64,000 nucleotides of DNA from Micromonospora narathiwatensis (GCF_900089605.1 NZ_LT594324.1:2108001-2172000); one strand, 5' to 3'; counted from the stretch's first letter, positions 9,038 through 17,902 are shown. The notes: generated by a model from the sequence alone, not told the origin. Program-made: numbers and translations.

Positions 9038-9396
9038 CGGGGGACCGGCAGTGACTCGTCGTCGTCGGCCCGGTCCCCACGGAGGCTGTCGAGCAGCTCC
9101 GCCTGGCCGGCCAGCATCTCGGTGAGGAAGCGGCGGGCCGCTCGCATGAGATCCGCGACGTCCGGTCCCGCGAGGGCGTAGATGACCGCCGACCCGTCCC
9201 GCCTCGACGTCACGATCCCGGCCCGGCGCAGCACCGAGAGCTGCTGGGACAGACTCGACGCCTCGATGTCCACGTCAGCCAGCAGGTCCCGCACGGTCAT
9301 CGGCCCGTCACCGAGCAGCTCCAGCACCCGGATACGCACCGGGTGCCCGAGCGTGCGGAAGAACTCCGCCTTCCGCTCGTACAGCGGCAGCACCAT
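9034..9396 (-). CDS. ArsR-family winged-helix regulator, coupled to SulP
   Basis: This 120-residue repressor-type protein has helix-turn-helix SSLSQQLSVLRRAGIV and wing RRDGSAVIYAL. Like its paralogue at 4702-5046 it contains no Cys, so its ligand is not sensed by the standard thiol metal site. ATG 9396 aligns with the start of the paralogue and has GGGAGG just upstream; an in-frame TTG at 9408 would overlap that ribosome site. It is followed without a gap by the SulP gene and preceded by a perfect palindrome at 9429-9444. Autoregulation and control of SulP are inferred. Confidence 0.88.
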   Translation of the reverse strand: MVLPLYERKAEFFRTLGHPVRIRVLELLGDGPMTVRDLLADVDIEASSLSQQLSVLRRAGIVTSRRDGSAVIYALAGPDVADLMRAARRFLTEMLAGQAELLDSLRGDRADDDESLPVPR

Positions 9397-9428
9397 ACGA
9401 CCTCCCAACCGACTATCAGCCTAGGCAA

Positions 9429-9444
9429 TTGAAGACCTCTTCAA
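9429..9444. promoter_or_regulatory. perfect palindromic operator upstream of arsR-sulP
   Basis: TTGAAGA-CC-TCTTCAA is a perfect 7-2-7 palindrome lying 33 bases upstream of the arsR-2 ATG in an AT-richer patch. The size and placement fit an ArsR dimer site. The upstream region of the paralogous arsR-1 has no copy. Confidence 0.7.
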
Positions 9445-9599
9445 GTCGACAATCCAGTCGGCCCCTGCCGAAGTGATTCGCGCCACCCTCGGCGACAACC
9501 AGGCGTCGCCGCCGAGCCGTGCCGGGTGGGCGGGGCGATGGGAGCCGCCACGATCGCATCAGCGCGCAGGTATCTCGGCCCGCGTGACATCATGCGTCG

Positions 9600-9893
9600 A
9601 TGAGCAGCGACATGCTCCCCGAGGTGAGTGCCCTGGCGATCAACGTGACGATCCCGGAGCGGCTCCGCTGGACCGACATCCGGCGCGGCGAGGAGTTCAC
9701 ACTGACCACACTCAACGTCCGGCTCCTCCCGGACGGGCGCCTCGCGGCGAAGGCGTACGGCAGGCCGACCGGCGGCGGCCGTGGCACGTACGTCTCGTTC
9801 CCCCTGCCCGACACGCCCGAGCTGGTGGCCCTCGTCGACGCCGCCGCCGGCCGCGCCGGCGCGCTGTGGGCCGCCCACCGCGGTCTCGGCTGA
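9600..9893 (+). CDS. small conserved-looking hypothetical protein
   Basis: This 97-residue protein has alternating beta-like segments (FTLTTLNVRLLPDGRLAAKAYGRP, split here only for description at TLTTLNV and RLAAKAYG) and a helical C-terminus rich in Ala. I do not recognise a family. There is no signal peptide or membrane segment. It stands alone between the divergent arsR-sulP operon and a convergent YciI-type gene. The frame is well supported by codon pattern; the ribosome site is weak. Confidence 0.6.
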   Translation: MSSDMLPEVSALAINVTIPERLRWTDIRRGEEFTLTTLNVRLLPDGRLAAKAYGRPTGGGRGTYVSFPLPDTPELVALVDAAAGRAGALWAAHRGLG

Positions 9894-9938
9894 CGGCTCG
9901 ACCGCGGTGACCCGGACCTGTCCCCGGTCAGCCCCGGG

Positions 9939-10490
9939 TCATGACGGCCGTCCGCCGAACTGCCAGTTGTGCACCTCGATATCGGCGTACCGGTGCGGGG
10001 TCAGCACGGCGCGTGCCCGGTCCGGATCAGGCGCCCTGACCAGCGCCGCCGTACCCAGCCAGACGGTGCCGTCGTCGGAGAGCAGCGGCCCGTACGCGAT
10101 CAGCTCGTCCCGGTCCGCCGGCACGTCGAGGTCGGCGGCCTGCCCCGCACCCAGGCCGAGCACCAGGTACCGGTTACCGCCGGTCCGGCCGCCGGGAAAG
10201 TCCCACATGGTACGCCCCAGCGCGTTGCGCCACCGGCGCAGCAGCACGTCCCGGTACGCGCCGGCCTGATAGTTGGGCTCGTCGAAGGCGAACGCGCGCG
10301 CCGCCGCGGGATCGGGCAGGTCGACGATGTGCACACTGCCGGTTGGCGTGTCGCCGTCGCCGCCGAGGGTCGGGCCGCGGGCGATCAGCTGTGCCGCGTA
10401 CCGGTCCATGTAGGACCAGTGCTCCTCCAGCAACTCGCGGCGCAGTGCCATCGAGCCGGGCCGGTCGCGGTGGTAGCAGAAGAACTCCAT
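9939..10490 (-). CDS. tandem YCII-related domain protein
   Basis: This 183-residue cytosolic protein contains two copies of the YciI-like ferredoxin fold. The first spans residues 1-95 (MEFFCYHRDRPGS, HWSYMDRYAAQLIARGP, VHIVDLPDPAAARAFAFDEP). The second spans 105-180 (RDELIAYGPLLSDDGTVWLG, DPDRARAVLTPHRYADIEVH). In both, a catalytic-type His/Asp pair and the ARGP or YGPL strand are visible. Single-domain YciI proteins are about 95 residues, so this is a duplication. The biochemical role of the family is poorly defined. Confidence 0.8.
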   Translation of the reverse strand: MEFFCYHRDRPGSMALRRELLEEHWSYMDRYAAQLIARGPTLGGDGDTPTGSVHIVDLPDPAAARAFAFDEPNYQAGAYRDVLLRRWRNALGRTMWDFPGGRTGGNRYLVLGLGAGQAADLDVPADRDELIAYGPLLSDDGTVWLGTAALVRAPDPDRARAVLTPHRYADIEVHNWQFGGRPS

Positions 10491-10709
10491 GCCCCAGAGT
10501 CTTCCCGGCCCCAGAGTCTTCCCGCCATGCCGGACGCCGATGCCGACAGGTGCCGTCCGCCCCGGTCACGATCCCGGCCTGGTCCGATGTTCCCGCCATG
10601 GACGCACGCACCCGCCCGGCGACACGGGTTGCGGCGCAGCCCGCCGGGTGGTCGTAGGCTGCGTCGGCCGGTGGCGCCGCGCACGAACCAAACAACGGGA
10701 GGACTGCCT

Positions 10710-10862
10710 GTGGCCACGGTCCGGGTCGAAACGGACATCAATGTTCCCGCACAGCGCGTCTGGGACGCGGTGCGGGCCAGGGTCGAGCGGGGCATCATCG
10801 AGATCAAGCAGATCCTGGAGGCGGCCGAGACCGACCGCTGGTCCCGGCGAGATCATCCGTGA
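10710..10862 (+). pseudogene. 50-residue remnant resembling both ends of an SRPBCC (polyketide cyclase-like) protein
   Basis: The GTG at 10710 has a good GGGAGG ribosome site seven bases upstream. The first 20 residues (VATVRVETDINVPAQRVWDA) look like the start of an SRPBCC domain. The last 25 (VERGIIEIKQILEAAE) look like its C-terminal helix. The roughly 90-100 residues of the ligand-binding core are missing without loss of frame. It could be an internal deletion derivative or a genuine small protein; the assignment is by eye only. Confidence 0.4.
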
Positions 10863-10908
10863 TCGACGAGGCTTCGGTCGCGCAACAGGGTTGCCCGTGC
10901 CTCGTTGA

Positions 10909-12174
10909 GTGATCGGATCAGCGGCATCAACGGGGGCGCAGGGGATGGTTGCGGCGGATGGTGACAGCCCGGGTGCGGCCGGGCTGCGCGGGATCGAGGC
11001 CGAGACGCAGCGGGCGACCTTCCTGGAGCTCTTCCTCGACCTGGTCTTCGTCTTCGCGCTCAACCGGGTCACCCAGAGCCTTGCCGTGGGCTTCACCGCG
11101 GGGTATCCGATGCCGTTCGACCAGACCGGTCAGGCCGTGGTGCTGTTCCTGGCTCTCTGGCTGCTCTGGATGGCGAACGCCTTCCTGACCAGCAGACTCG
11201 ACCCTGAAACGTCGGTCGTGCAGTTCGTCATGATCCTGACGATGGCGGGCAGCATGGTCATGGCCGTCGCGGCGCCGCAGGGGTTCCACGAACGGGCGCT
11301 CATCTTCGCCGGCGCCTACCTGACCGTCCAGATCGGCCGCGGCCTGGCACTGCTCGTCGCGACCCGGGGCCGGTCGGGTCCGGGGAATCCCGCGCCGCTG
11401 CTCCGGGTTCTCATCTGGTCCGGCCTGACCGCGGCCCCGTGGCTGGTCGGGGGGATAACCGATGAGCAGGGGGTCCGGGCGGTGCTGTGGAGCATCGCGC
11501 TTGCCCTGGACTACGTGGGCCTGGCTCTCGGCTGGCCGGTGCCCTGGCTCGGCCGCTCCCAGGTCGCCGGCCAAAGCATTGCAGGCGAGCGCCTGGGAGA
11601 GCGGTACCAGCAGTTCTTGCTCATCGCCCTCGGTGAGTCGATCCTCACCATCGGCATCACCTTCAGCGGCGGTCCCGGCTTCACCCGGGACCGTACGATC
11701 GCGTTCGCGCTGGCGATGCTGACCACCGTGCAGTTCTGGCGGATCTACTTCTACCGGGCGGGCGGCCTGCTGCCGCTCGCCATCACCAGGGCCCGCGAAC
11801 CGGTCCGACTCGGCCGCTCGGCGTCGTTCACCCATCTGGCCATGGTTGCCGGCATCATCGTCTCGGGGGTGGGCTACGAGTTGTACATCGACCATCCGCT
11901 CGGGCACACCGAGCCCGGCTGGCTCGCCGTCATCATCGGCGGGCCCGCGTTGTTCCTCGCCGGGCGGGTCGCCTTCGAGTACCAGGTGTTCGGCCGGATC
12001 TCCCGAGCCCGGGTGGCCGGGCTGCTCTGCCTCGGCCTCCTCATCCCGGCGTTGCTGGTGCTGCCGACCCTGGCTGCCGGCGCCGCGACCGTTGCCGTCC
12101 TGTTCGCGATCACCGTGGCGGACGCGTACCGCGCCCGCGGCCGGACGTCGGAGGAACCAGCTCCGCCCGTCTGA
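10909..12174 (+). CDS. LtrA-family multi-pass membrane protein (low temperature requirement A)
   Basis: This 421-residue protein has about 10 hydrophobic segments and the LtrA hallmarks: ATFLELFLDLVFVFALNRVT near residue 38, then GERYQQFLLIALGESILTIG at about 225. LtrA was first described in Listeria cold growth; its biochemical role is not established. The GTG at 10909 is the first in-frame start after a stop; an internal ATG at 10945 is equally possible because neither has a clear ribosome site. It appears to be a single-gene unit. Confidence 0.85.
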   Translation: MIGSAASTGAQGMVAADGDSPGAAGLRGIEAETQRATFLELFLDLVFVFALNRVTQSLAVGFTAGYPMPFDQTGQAVVLFLALWLLWMANAFLTSRLDPETSVVQFVMILTMAGSMVMAVAAPQGFHERALIFAGAYLTVQIGRGLALLVATRGRSGPGNPAPLLRVLIWSGLTAAPWLVGGITDEQGVRAVLWSIALALDYVGLALGWPVPWLGRSQVAGQSIAGERLGERYQQFLLIALGESILTIGITFSGGPGFTRDRTIAFALAMLTTVQFWRIYFYRAGGLLPLAITRAREPVRLGRSASFTHLAMVAGIIVSGVGYELYIDHPLGHTEPGWLAVIIGGPALFLAGRVAFEYQVFGRISRARVAGLLCLGLLIPALLVLPTLAAGAATVAVLFAITVADAYRARGRTSEEPAPPV

Positions 12175-12493
12175 CCCGGCCGCCGTACGCGGCGAAAGGC
12201 ATGTTCAGGAACCCGTGCAGCCGGCATGATCAGCGACATGGGGGCCGCTGGCGGCTTCGCCGGTGCGTCGTACGCGCTGCCGTGTGCGCGACCGCGAATT
12301 CGACCTGCCACGTGGTCCGACCGCCTGAACCCGGAGCGGACCGGGAGCACCAAGCCGTGGTTGTGCCGTGTTGCCACGCGTTCCGCTCGGGAGCCTGCCG
12401 TCCGATCCGATTGGGAGCGTTCCCATAGTTCGGGATGCGTGGATTGGTGAGTCGCCTGCGGCATTACCGTCCTGTTAAGCGAGAGGGGTCAAT
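12175..12493. other. intergenic region carrying the promoter of the secreted dehydrogenase
   Basis: No gene is seen. It contains a CelR-like palindrome at 12412-12425 and a GAGAGGGG ribosome site just before the ATG at 12494. Confidence 0.6.
12412..12425. promoter_or_regulatory. CelR/CebR-like operator upstream of the CBM2 dehydrogenase
   Basis: TGGGAGCGTTCCCA differs by one base from TGGGAGCGCTCCCA, the 14-bp palindrome I recall as bound by LacI-family cellulase regulators of actinomycetes (CelR of Thermobifida and relatives). It lies 68 bases before the ATG of a secreted CBM2 enzyme. This suggests induction by cellobiose, by analogy only. Confidence 0.65.
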
Positions 12494-14086
12494 ATGTTGC
12501 GACGTTCTTCGCTCGGGCGGCTCTGCGCGGCCGGCGTGGCCGCCCTGGTCGCCCCGCTCGTGGCGACCGGGGCGACCGGGGCACCCGCAGTGGGGCAGGC
12601 CGCGCCGGGGCGGGCCGCCCCGGACCGCGTCGAGGTCGCCGCCGTGCCGCCGCTCGACCAGCTCACGGTCAGCACCACCCAGGTCGCCTCCGGGCTGCAA
12701 CGACCCACCGCGATCTTCGCCCCCGACGACGGCAGCGGCCGGCTGCTGATCACCGAGAAGCAGGGCACGATCCGGGTCTACCACCCGAACACCGGGCTCG
12801 CGGCGCAGCCGCTGCTCGACATCCGGGACCGGGTCGACACCTCCGGCAACGAACGCGGCCTGCTCGGCGTGGTCACCTCGCCGAACTTCGCCCAGACCCG
12901 CACCCTGTACGTCACCTACACGGCGCTGCCCCAGGGCACCGTGACGCTGTCCCGGTTCACCCTGGACACGGCCGGCCAGACGCCGATCCCGGCCGCCCGG
13001 GAGCAGGTGGTGCTCACCCAGCCGCACGCCGAGTTCTCCAACCACAACGGGGGACAGGTCGCCTTCGGCCCGGACGGCTACCTCTACTGGAGCATCGGGG
13101 ACGGCGGCGGGGCGGACGACGTACTCAACTCGGGGCAGAACCTCGGCACCCTGCTCGGCAAGATCCTCCGGCTGGACGTCAGCCGCTCCTGCGGCGGCCG
13201 GAACTACTGCGTACCCGCCGACAATCCGTTCGTCGGCACCGCCGGGGCACGGACGGAGATCTGGGCGTACGGGCTGCGGAACCCGTGGAAGTTCTCGCAC
13301 GACCTCCGCGGCGACGGCTCGCTCTGGATCGCCGACGTCGGCCAGGGCACCTTCGAGGAGATCGACCACCTGCCGGGGAACCGGGGCGGGGCCAACCTCG
13401 GCTGGTCCTGCCGGGAGGGTCCGCAGGTCTTCAACCCCGACCGGTGCCGGGCCGGCGCCACCTACGTCGAGCCGGTGCACTCGTACCGCACCTCGTTCGA
13501 CGGCTGCGCCGTGATCGGTGGGTACGTCTACCGGGGTCAGGCGTACGCCGACATCGCCGCCGGGACGTACCTGGCCACCGACTACTGCTCCGGTACGGCG
13601 TTCGTGGTTCGGCCACCGGCCAGCCCCGGCGGCGCGTACGCGACCCGGGCGCTGACCGAGCTGACCATCCAGCCGACCAGCCTCGGCCAGGATGCCAACG
13701 GCGAGCTGTACCTGGTCAACGATCTTCCCGGCCAGTTGCACCGGATCTCGTTCGGCACCACCGCCCCGCCGGCGGCCTGCACGATCAGCTACCGGGTCGA
13801 CCAGCAGTGGGGGACCGGCTTCACCGCCACGGTGGTCGTCACCAACACCGGCACCGCACCGATCAACGGCTGGACGGTGGGCTGGACCTTCCCCGCCGCA
13901 CAGCGCGCCGACACCTTCTGGAACGCCCTCGGCAGCCAGCAGGGCGCGGTGGCGACCGCGCGCAACGCCGACTGGAATCCGAACATCCCAGCCGGGGGCA
14001 GCACCGAGTTCGGCTTCCTCGCCTCGAACACCGGCCCGAACCCCGCGCCGTCCAGCTTCACCCTCAACGGCAGACCCTGCCGCTGA
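12494..14086 (+). CDS. secreted PQQ-dependent sugar dehydrogenase (GSDH/AA12-like) with C-terminal CBM2
   Basis: This 530-residue protein has a signal peptide (about residues 1-35) and a six-bladed GSDH/sorbosone-dehydrogenase propeller over about 55-420. Propeller motifs seen are RPTAIFAP, ERGLLGVVTSPNF, SNHNGGQVAFGPDGYLYWS with the catalytic-type His, GDGGGADD and YGLRNPWKFS. A family 2 carbohydrate-binding module follows at about 430-530, bounded by Cys and ending FTLNGRPC. PQQ sugar dehydrogenases of this fold oxidise sugars; AA12 members can feed electrons to lytic polysaccharide monooxygenases. The CBM2 suggests action on cellulose or chitin surfaces. The CelR-like operator supports that. 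Confidence 0.88.
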   Translation: MLRRSSLGRLCAAGVAALVAPLVATGATGAPAVGQAAPGRAAPDRVEVAAVPPLDQLTVSTTQVASGLQRPTAIFAPDDGSGRLLITEKQGTIRVYHPNTGLAAQPLLDIRDRVDTSGNERGLLGVVTSPNFAQTRTLYVTYTALPQGTVTLSRFTLDTAGQTPIPAAREQVVLTQPHAEFSNHNGGQVAFGPDGYLYWSIGDGGGADDVLNSGQNLGTLLGKILRLDVSRSCGGRNYCVPADNPFVGTAGARTEIWAYGLRNPWKFSHDLRGDGSLWIADVGQGTFEEIDHLPGNRGGANLGWSCREGPQVFNPDRCRAGATYVEPVHSYRTSFDGCAVIGGYVYRGQAYADIAAGTYLATDYCSGTAFVVRPPASPGGAYATRALTELTIQPTSLGQDANGELYLVNDLPGQLHRISFGTTAPPAACTISYRVDQQWGTGFTATVVVTNTGTAPINGWTVGWTFPAAQRADTFWNALGSQQGAVATARNADWNPNIPAGGSTEFGFLASNTGPNPAPSSFTLNGRPCR

Positions 14087-14170
14087 GGTGCCGGCAAGGG
14101 CCCTTCTCGTACGACGCGACCGCGTCGGGGACAGCCGGCGCGGGTGGAACGTCAGCCGACGCGGTCGCGG

Positions 14171-14598
14171 TCAGGCACCGATCCGCGCTGTTTGGCGGAG
14201 ACTCGCCTCGACGAGGTGGGCCACGCCTGCCCGCCGATGCGCGGCGAACGCGGCGCGGGCGTGCCTGACCGCCTGCTCGGGCCGGCCCAGCCGGTACGCG
14301 AGTTCGGCGAGCGCGTAGTGGTTCGAGCCCACGAGGCGCCGCCGGAGCCGACGGCGACGAACCGGTCGGCGAGGGGACGAGCGTGTCATAGAGGTGGGCC
14401 GGGTCCGGTGCGCCGAGCGCGACCGCCTCGTTCAGCGCGGCCCGGGCGCCCACGACATCGCCGGCGAGCCTTCTGGCTTTACCCAGGTGTACGCGACGGG
14501 AGCGCGCCATGCAACATCCGCAACGCGGCGGCGGCCCGCTCCGGTCCCATGACGCGCAGGAGCAGCGTGCTCGGGGCTTCGTACTGGGCCACACCGGA
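14171..14598 (-). pseudogene. frame-disrupted TPR-type regulator fragment
   Basis: Reading the minus strand, three consecutive pieces look like helical TPR repeats but lie in three frames. They are QYEAPSTLLLRVMGPERAAA (about 14500-14595), LGKARRLAGDVVGARAALNE (about 14390-14490) and NHYALAELAYRLGRPEQAVR onwards (14171-14330, ending at a stop). The composition resembles the C-terminal TPR tail of LuxR/AfsR-type regulators. No N-terminal DNA-binding or ATPase part is present. I read it as a decayed fragment with two frameshifts; a sequencing error is less likely with two events. Confidence 0.45.
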
Positions 14599-14839
14599 CG
14601 GTGCCATCCGCGACTTGGACGCGACTTGGAGGACCGGCGTTCGGCATCCGACGAGCGCACCGGCACGAGCCGCCGCGGTCGCGCCGGCCGTCCGCTTGCC
14701 GATCGCGGGTGAGACGCAAGGCAGCCCCGTCCGTATCCAAGTGCGGTGCAAGTGGCAGGTAAGTGGCCGCTGCGATGGTGCGGGGCAACCACGGCCCTGC
14801 CCGGCACGGGCAGGGCCATCGCCGATCGCAAGGGGACTG

Positions 14840-17800
14840 ATGAACGAGACCACCTATCCGGCCGACGCCCGGCCGTGTCCGCCACCCGCGAGGTGGAGCA
14901 TGCGGAGGGGAGCGCGGCGTCTGCTCGTGCTCGTCACGGCGGCGGCCGCGTTGATCGGCGGTTTGGGCCTGCCGGCGCGGGCCGACAATCCGGTCGAGTA
15001 CGACCAGGAGGCACTCCGCGTCAAGCTCTTCGGCGCGCACATGCGCATGTACGACCGGGGCCTGCCCGGCCTCAAGGATCTTGTGCTCAGCGACAACCTG
15101 ATGTACTGGCGGCAACAGAATCCCACCGCCACCACCGACCAGTTGGTCCGGCACGCCGAACTGGTCCGCCAGCAGCTCGACGAGAAGCTGAAGGGCGTCG
15201 ACCAGAACGTCGCGAACTACTACGGCTTCCTCAAGGTGCTGGACGCCATGGCCGGCATCCCGGGCGTCAGCGTCGGGACTCCGGCGATCAAGGCGTACCT
15301 CGAGTCGAGCAGCGGCGAGTCCTATGCCCGGTGGCAGAACCTCACGGACGCCATGACCAGCAGCCAGGAAACCTTCAGTTGGATGCAGCGGTACTACGGC
15401 CTGCAGGACCGCGTCTGGGGGGAACTGGGCCGCCGCGGTCAGTCCGACAGCGCCCTGGCGGCAGCCTGGGACGGCTACTTCGGCAGCCGGCTGAACGTCA
15501 GCGTGAATGCCAGCTTCGATCAGCTGGCCGCCGACCCGGGGCTCACCAACTGGCTGAACCTGCACACCATCCTGGAGAACCAGACGAACTCCGCGATCTA
15601 CCTGCAGGAGGTGCGCGAGGCGTTCCAGCGGGCGCTCGGGCAGGTGGACGGCAAGATCGACCAGCTTATCGCTGAGCTGGGCGCCCTGTCCGACAAGTAC
15701 CCGGCCGTGGTCGGGGGACCCACGCCGACCGCCGAGGACCAGGCCGCGGCGCAGGCCAAGGCCGCGAACTTCCAGGCGCAGATCGAGGCGGCGGGTGCCG
15801 CCGTCAGCATCCTGTCGACGCTGGCCGGCTTCGTCGACCCCAAACTCGGGCGGGACATCGGCCTGGTCGGCAAGGCGGCGATCTCCATCGCCTCGTCCGT
15901 CAACAGCTACCTGCCGACAGTGGTGGGGCTCAAGCTGGGCCAGGCGCTCACCTCGGCGAGCACCCTGGTGCTCACCGGCAACATCGTGGGCTCGGTGATG
16001 ACCCTGCTGCCGATGTTCACCAACGATCGGTCTCCCGATCAGCTCATCATGGAGCAACTCGCGGGGCTGCGCACGGACATCGCCCAGTTGCAGGACCGGA
16101 TGACCGCCCGGTTCGACCGGATCGAGACGGCCCTGCTTCAGATGTACGGCGACATGCTCGTCCAGTTCGGCCGAGTGTTCGACGAGTTCCAGAAGGTGCG
16201 GGACAACCTTGCCGACATCGAGCACCGGCTCTTCCTGCTGGACGACAAGATCGACACTTTCGCCGCCGCGACCCAGGCGGCGCTGACCTCGATCGCGACC
16301 CAGGACGTCCGCGGCAACATCAACCGGTACGTCAGCTACAAGGAGAACTACGGGCAGGACATTCCCACCTATCAGGAGTACACCACGCCGGAGAACTCCT
16401 TCCACTTCACCGCGACGGGGTTGTCCTTCGACGACACATTCACGCTGCCGTCGAGCGCGTTCGCCTCGGCAGACCCGTCCACGGTGGTCAACAGCTACCA
16501 GCCGGCCGGCAGCATCAACTACCTGACCTGGCTCGCTCAACGCTACGACCCGACGTTCCCGCAGTTGTCCGGCAAGGTCGCCAATCCCAGCGTCTGGGCG
16601 CTGGGCGCCAGATCCTACGCGACGCTGTCTCTGCAGAACCTCGACTACGCCAAGCGGGTCAGCGCCTCCCGGGCCCAGCAGGTCAGGAACGTCGGCCTGG
16701 AGATCAATCGGGCAGCCCAGGCCGTCAGCAAGCCGGCCACCGACGGCGGCACCAACCGGTTGTTCCGTGGCCTGATGGACAACTACCGCGGTGCGGTCAA
16801 CAACTTCTCAGACGAGTTGGCGAAGATTCGCTCCGTGGAGGTCCAGGACGGCAGGCAGTACGACCTGTTCGGCACCCCCGATCAGGCCCGCCAGGCCGCA
16901 TGGCCAATCCCGGACGCGCCCACCAAGGGCGAGTGCAACACGCCCAGCGGGCCCACGCCGGTGAAGTCATGGCCGTCGAGCGTACGCAACAACGACCTGG
17001 CGCCGGTCTATCTGCTCGCCGCGTATGTGCCCAAGGAGGACGTCGCGCCGACCATCACCTGGAGGTGCACCGCCGAGGTCTCCGTCGCCAACAAGAGCGA
17101 CGGATTCGGCAAGGTCTACGCGGCCACGGTCACCTTCACGAACTACCTGAACTGGCCGGGTGAGGCACCTCGTCCGATCCGGAGTCGGACCTTCACGTAC
17201 GGACCGGTGGACGGCATGGTCGGCGGGGTGACGTTCCTGAACGCGTACTGGGACACGATCATGGCGCAGCCGTCCTGGGCCACGACCGACGCCGCCACCC
17301 TCAGCAACACCAAGACCCGGGCACAGGCCGTGTTGAACGGCAAGCAGAAGCTCTACTACGACACGGTCGCCGCTCGGCTCACCGGTGCTGGCGCCCTGGC
17401 CAGCGCCAACGGCAAGGTGACCGAGGCGGTCAAGCTGTTGCAGGCGTACTCCGATCTCGGCTGGAAGGTCGCCCTGCAGGACGACGACCTCTTCAACGGA
17501 CTGCTGAACGGCGGCCGGCACCTGCCGGCGGACATCGCCGGGGCCGCGCACTTCACGGAGGCGTACCGCGTCGCCGCGGCCAACTACCAGGCATGCAAGC
17601 CGACGACTGTGGGTGGGGCGTGCACCGGCATCCCGAAGCACCCGTTCGACGACCAGCCGCAGTACTCGTACGCATGTCCGCTCGACGGCAATCGGCTGCC
17701 CGGCGAACCGTTGGGCAACTGCCTGGTCACCGTGGCCCAGCGACGCACCGACGCCCTCGGGCAGCGGTACGCCCTGCACTCCAGCGAGTTGGCCACGGGC

Positions 17801-17881
17801 AAGTACGTGGAGAGCCTGCCCGAGGTCGAAGCCCTCATGACCAGCGTCAAGCTGGCCGACCTGGCCGTGCGGGAGGGCTGA
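14840..17881 (+). CDS. large secreted helical protein with central hydrophobic segment and coiled coil, unknown function
   Basis: This 1013-residue protein begins with a Sec signal peptide (RRLLVLVTAAAALIGGLGL, cleavage after ARA near residue 48). Residues about 50-300 are helical with conserved aromatic positions. Residues about 335-395 form a long hydrophobic, Gly/Ala/Ser-rich stretch (AAISIASSVNSYL, ASTLVLTGNIVGSVMTLLP). A strong coiled coil follows at about 404-485 (LAGLRTDIAQLQDRMTARFD). The C-terminal half is mixed with seven Cys, as expected outside the cell. I recognise no family. The hydrophobic hairpin between amphipathic helices recalls alpha-pore-forming toxins, an analogy only. 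An alternative start is ATG 14900. A strong hairpin terminator follows the stop. Confidence 0.85.
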   Translation: MNETTYPADARPCPPPARWSMRRGARRLLVLVTAAAALIGGLGLPARADNPVEYDQEALRVKLFGAHMRMYDRGLPGLKDLVLSDNLMYWRQQNPTATTDQLVRHAELVRQQLDEKLKGVDQNVANYYGFLKVLDAMAGIPGVSVGTPAIKAYLESSSGESYARWQNLTDAMTSSQETFSWMQRYYGLQDRVWGELGRRGQSDSALAAAWDGYFGSRLNVSVNASFDQLAADPGLTNWLNLHTILENQTNSAIYLQEVREAFQRALGQVDGKIDQLIAELGALSDKYPAVVGGPTPTAEDQAAAQAKAANFQAQIEAAGAAVSILSTLAGFVDPKLGRDIGLVGKAAISIASSVNSYLPTVVGLKLGQALTSASTLVLTGNIVGSVMTLLPMFTNDRSPDQLIMEQLAGLRTDIAQLQDRMTARFDRIETALLQMYGDMLVQFGRVFDEFQKVRDNLADIEHRLFLLDDKIDTFAAATQAALTSIATQDVRGNINRYVSYKENYGQDIPTYQEYTTPENSFHFTATGLSFDDTFTLPSSAFASADPSTVVNSYQPAGSINYLTWLAQRYDPTFPQLSGKVANPSVWALGARSYATLSLQNLDYAKRVSASRAQQVRNVGLEINRAAQAVSKPATDGGTNRLFRGLMDNYRGAVNNFSDELAKIRSVEVQDGRQYDLFGTPDQARQAAWPIPDAPTKGECNTPSGPTPVKSWPSSVRNNDLAPVYLLAAYVPKEDVAPTITWRCTAEVSVANKSDGFGKVYAATVTFTNYLNWPGEAPRPIRSRTFTYGPVDGMVGGVTFLNAYWDTIMAQPSWATTDAATLSNTKTRAQAVLNGKQKLYYDTVAARLTGAGALASANGKVTEAVKLLQAYSDLGWKVALQDDDLFNGLLNGGRHLPADIAGAAHFTEAYRVAAANYQACKPTTVGGACTGIPKHPFDDQPQYSYACPLDGNRLPGEPLGNCLVTVAQRRTDALGQRYALHSSELATGKYVESLPEVEALMTSVKLADLAVREG

Positions 17882-17902
17882 CGACCGGCGGCTGGCCACC
17901 AA

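Noticed and set aside
14091-14110. AAGGGCCCTT palindrome as terminator of the dehydrogenase gene
   Set aside because: Ten bases without a loop is too weak to call, though some terminator must exist here.
14144-14839. N-terminal extension of the secreted protein by 232 residues
   Set aside because: The extension is Arg/Pro-rich and overlaps the TPR fossil; the signal peptide starts after it at ATG 14840 or 14900.
14432-16540. 702-residue minus-strand frame opposite the large secreted protein gene
   Set aside because: No domain, mirror of codon bias of the plus-strand gene, which has a signal peptide, coiled coil and terminator.
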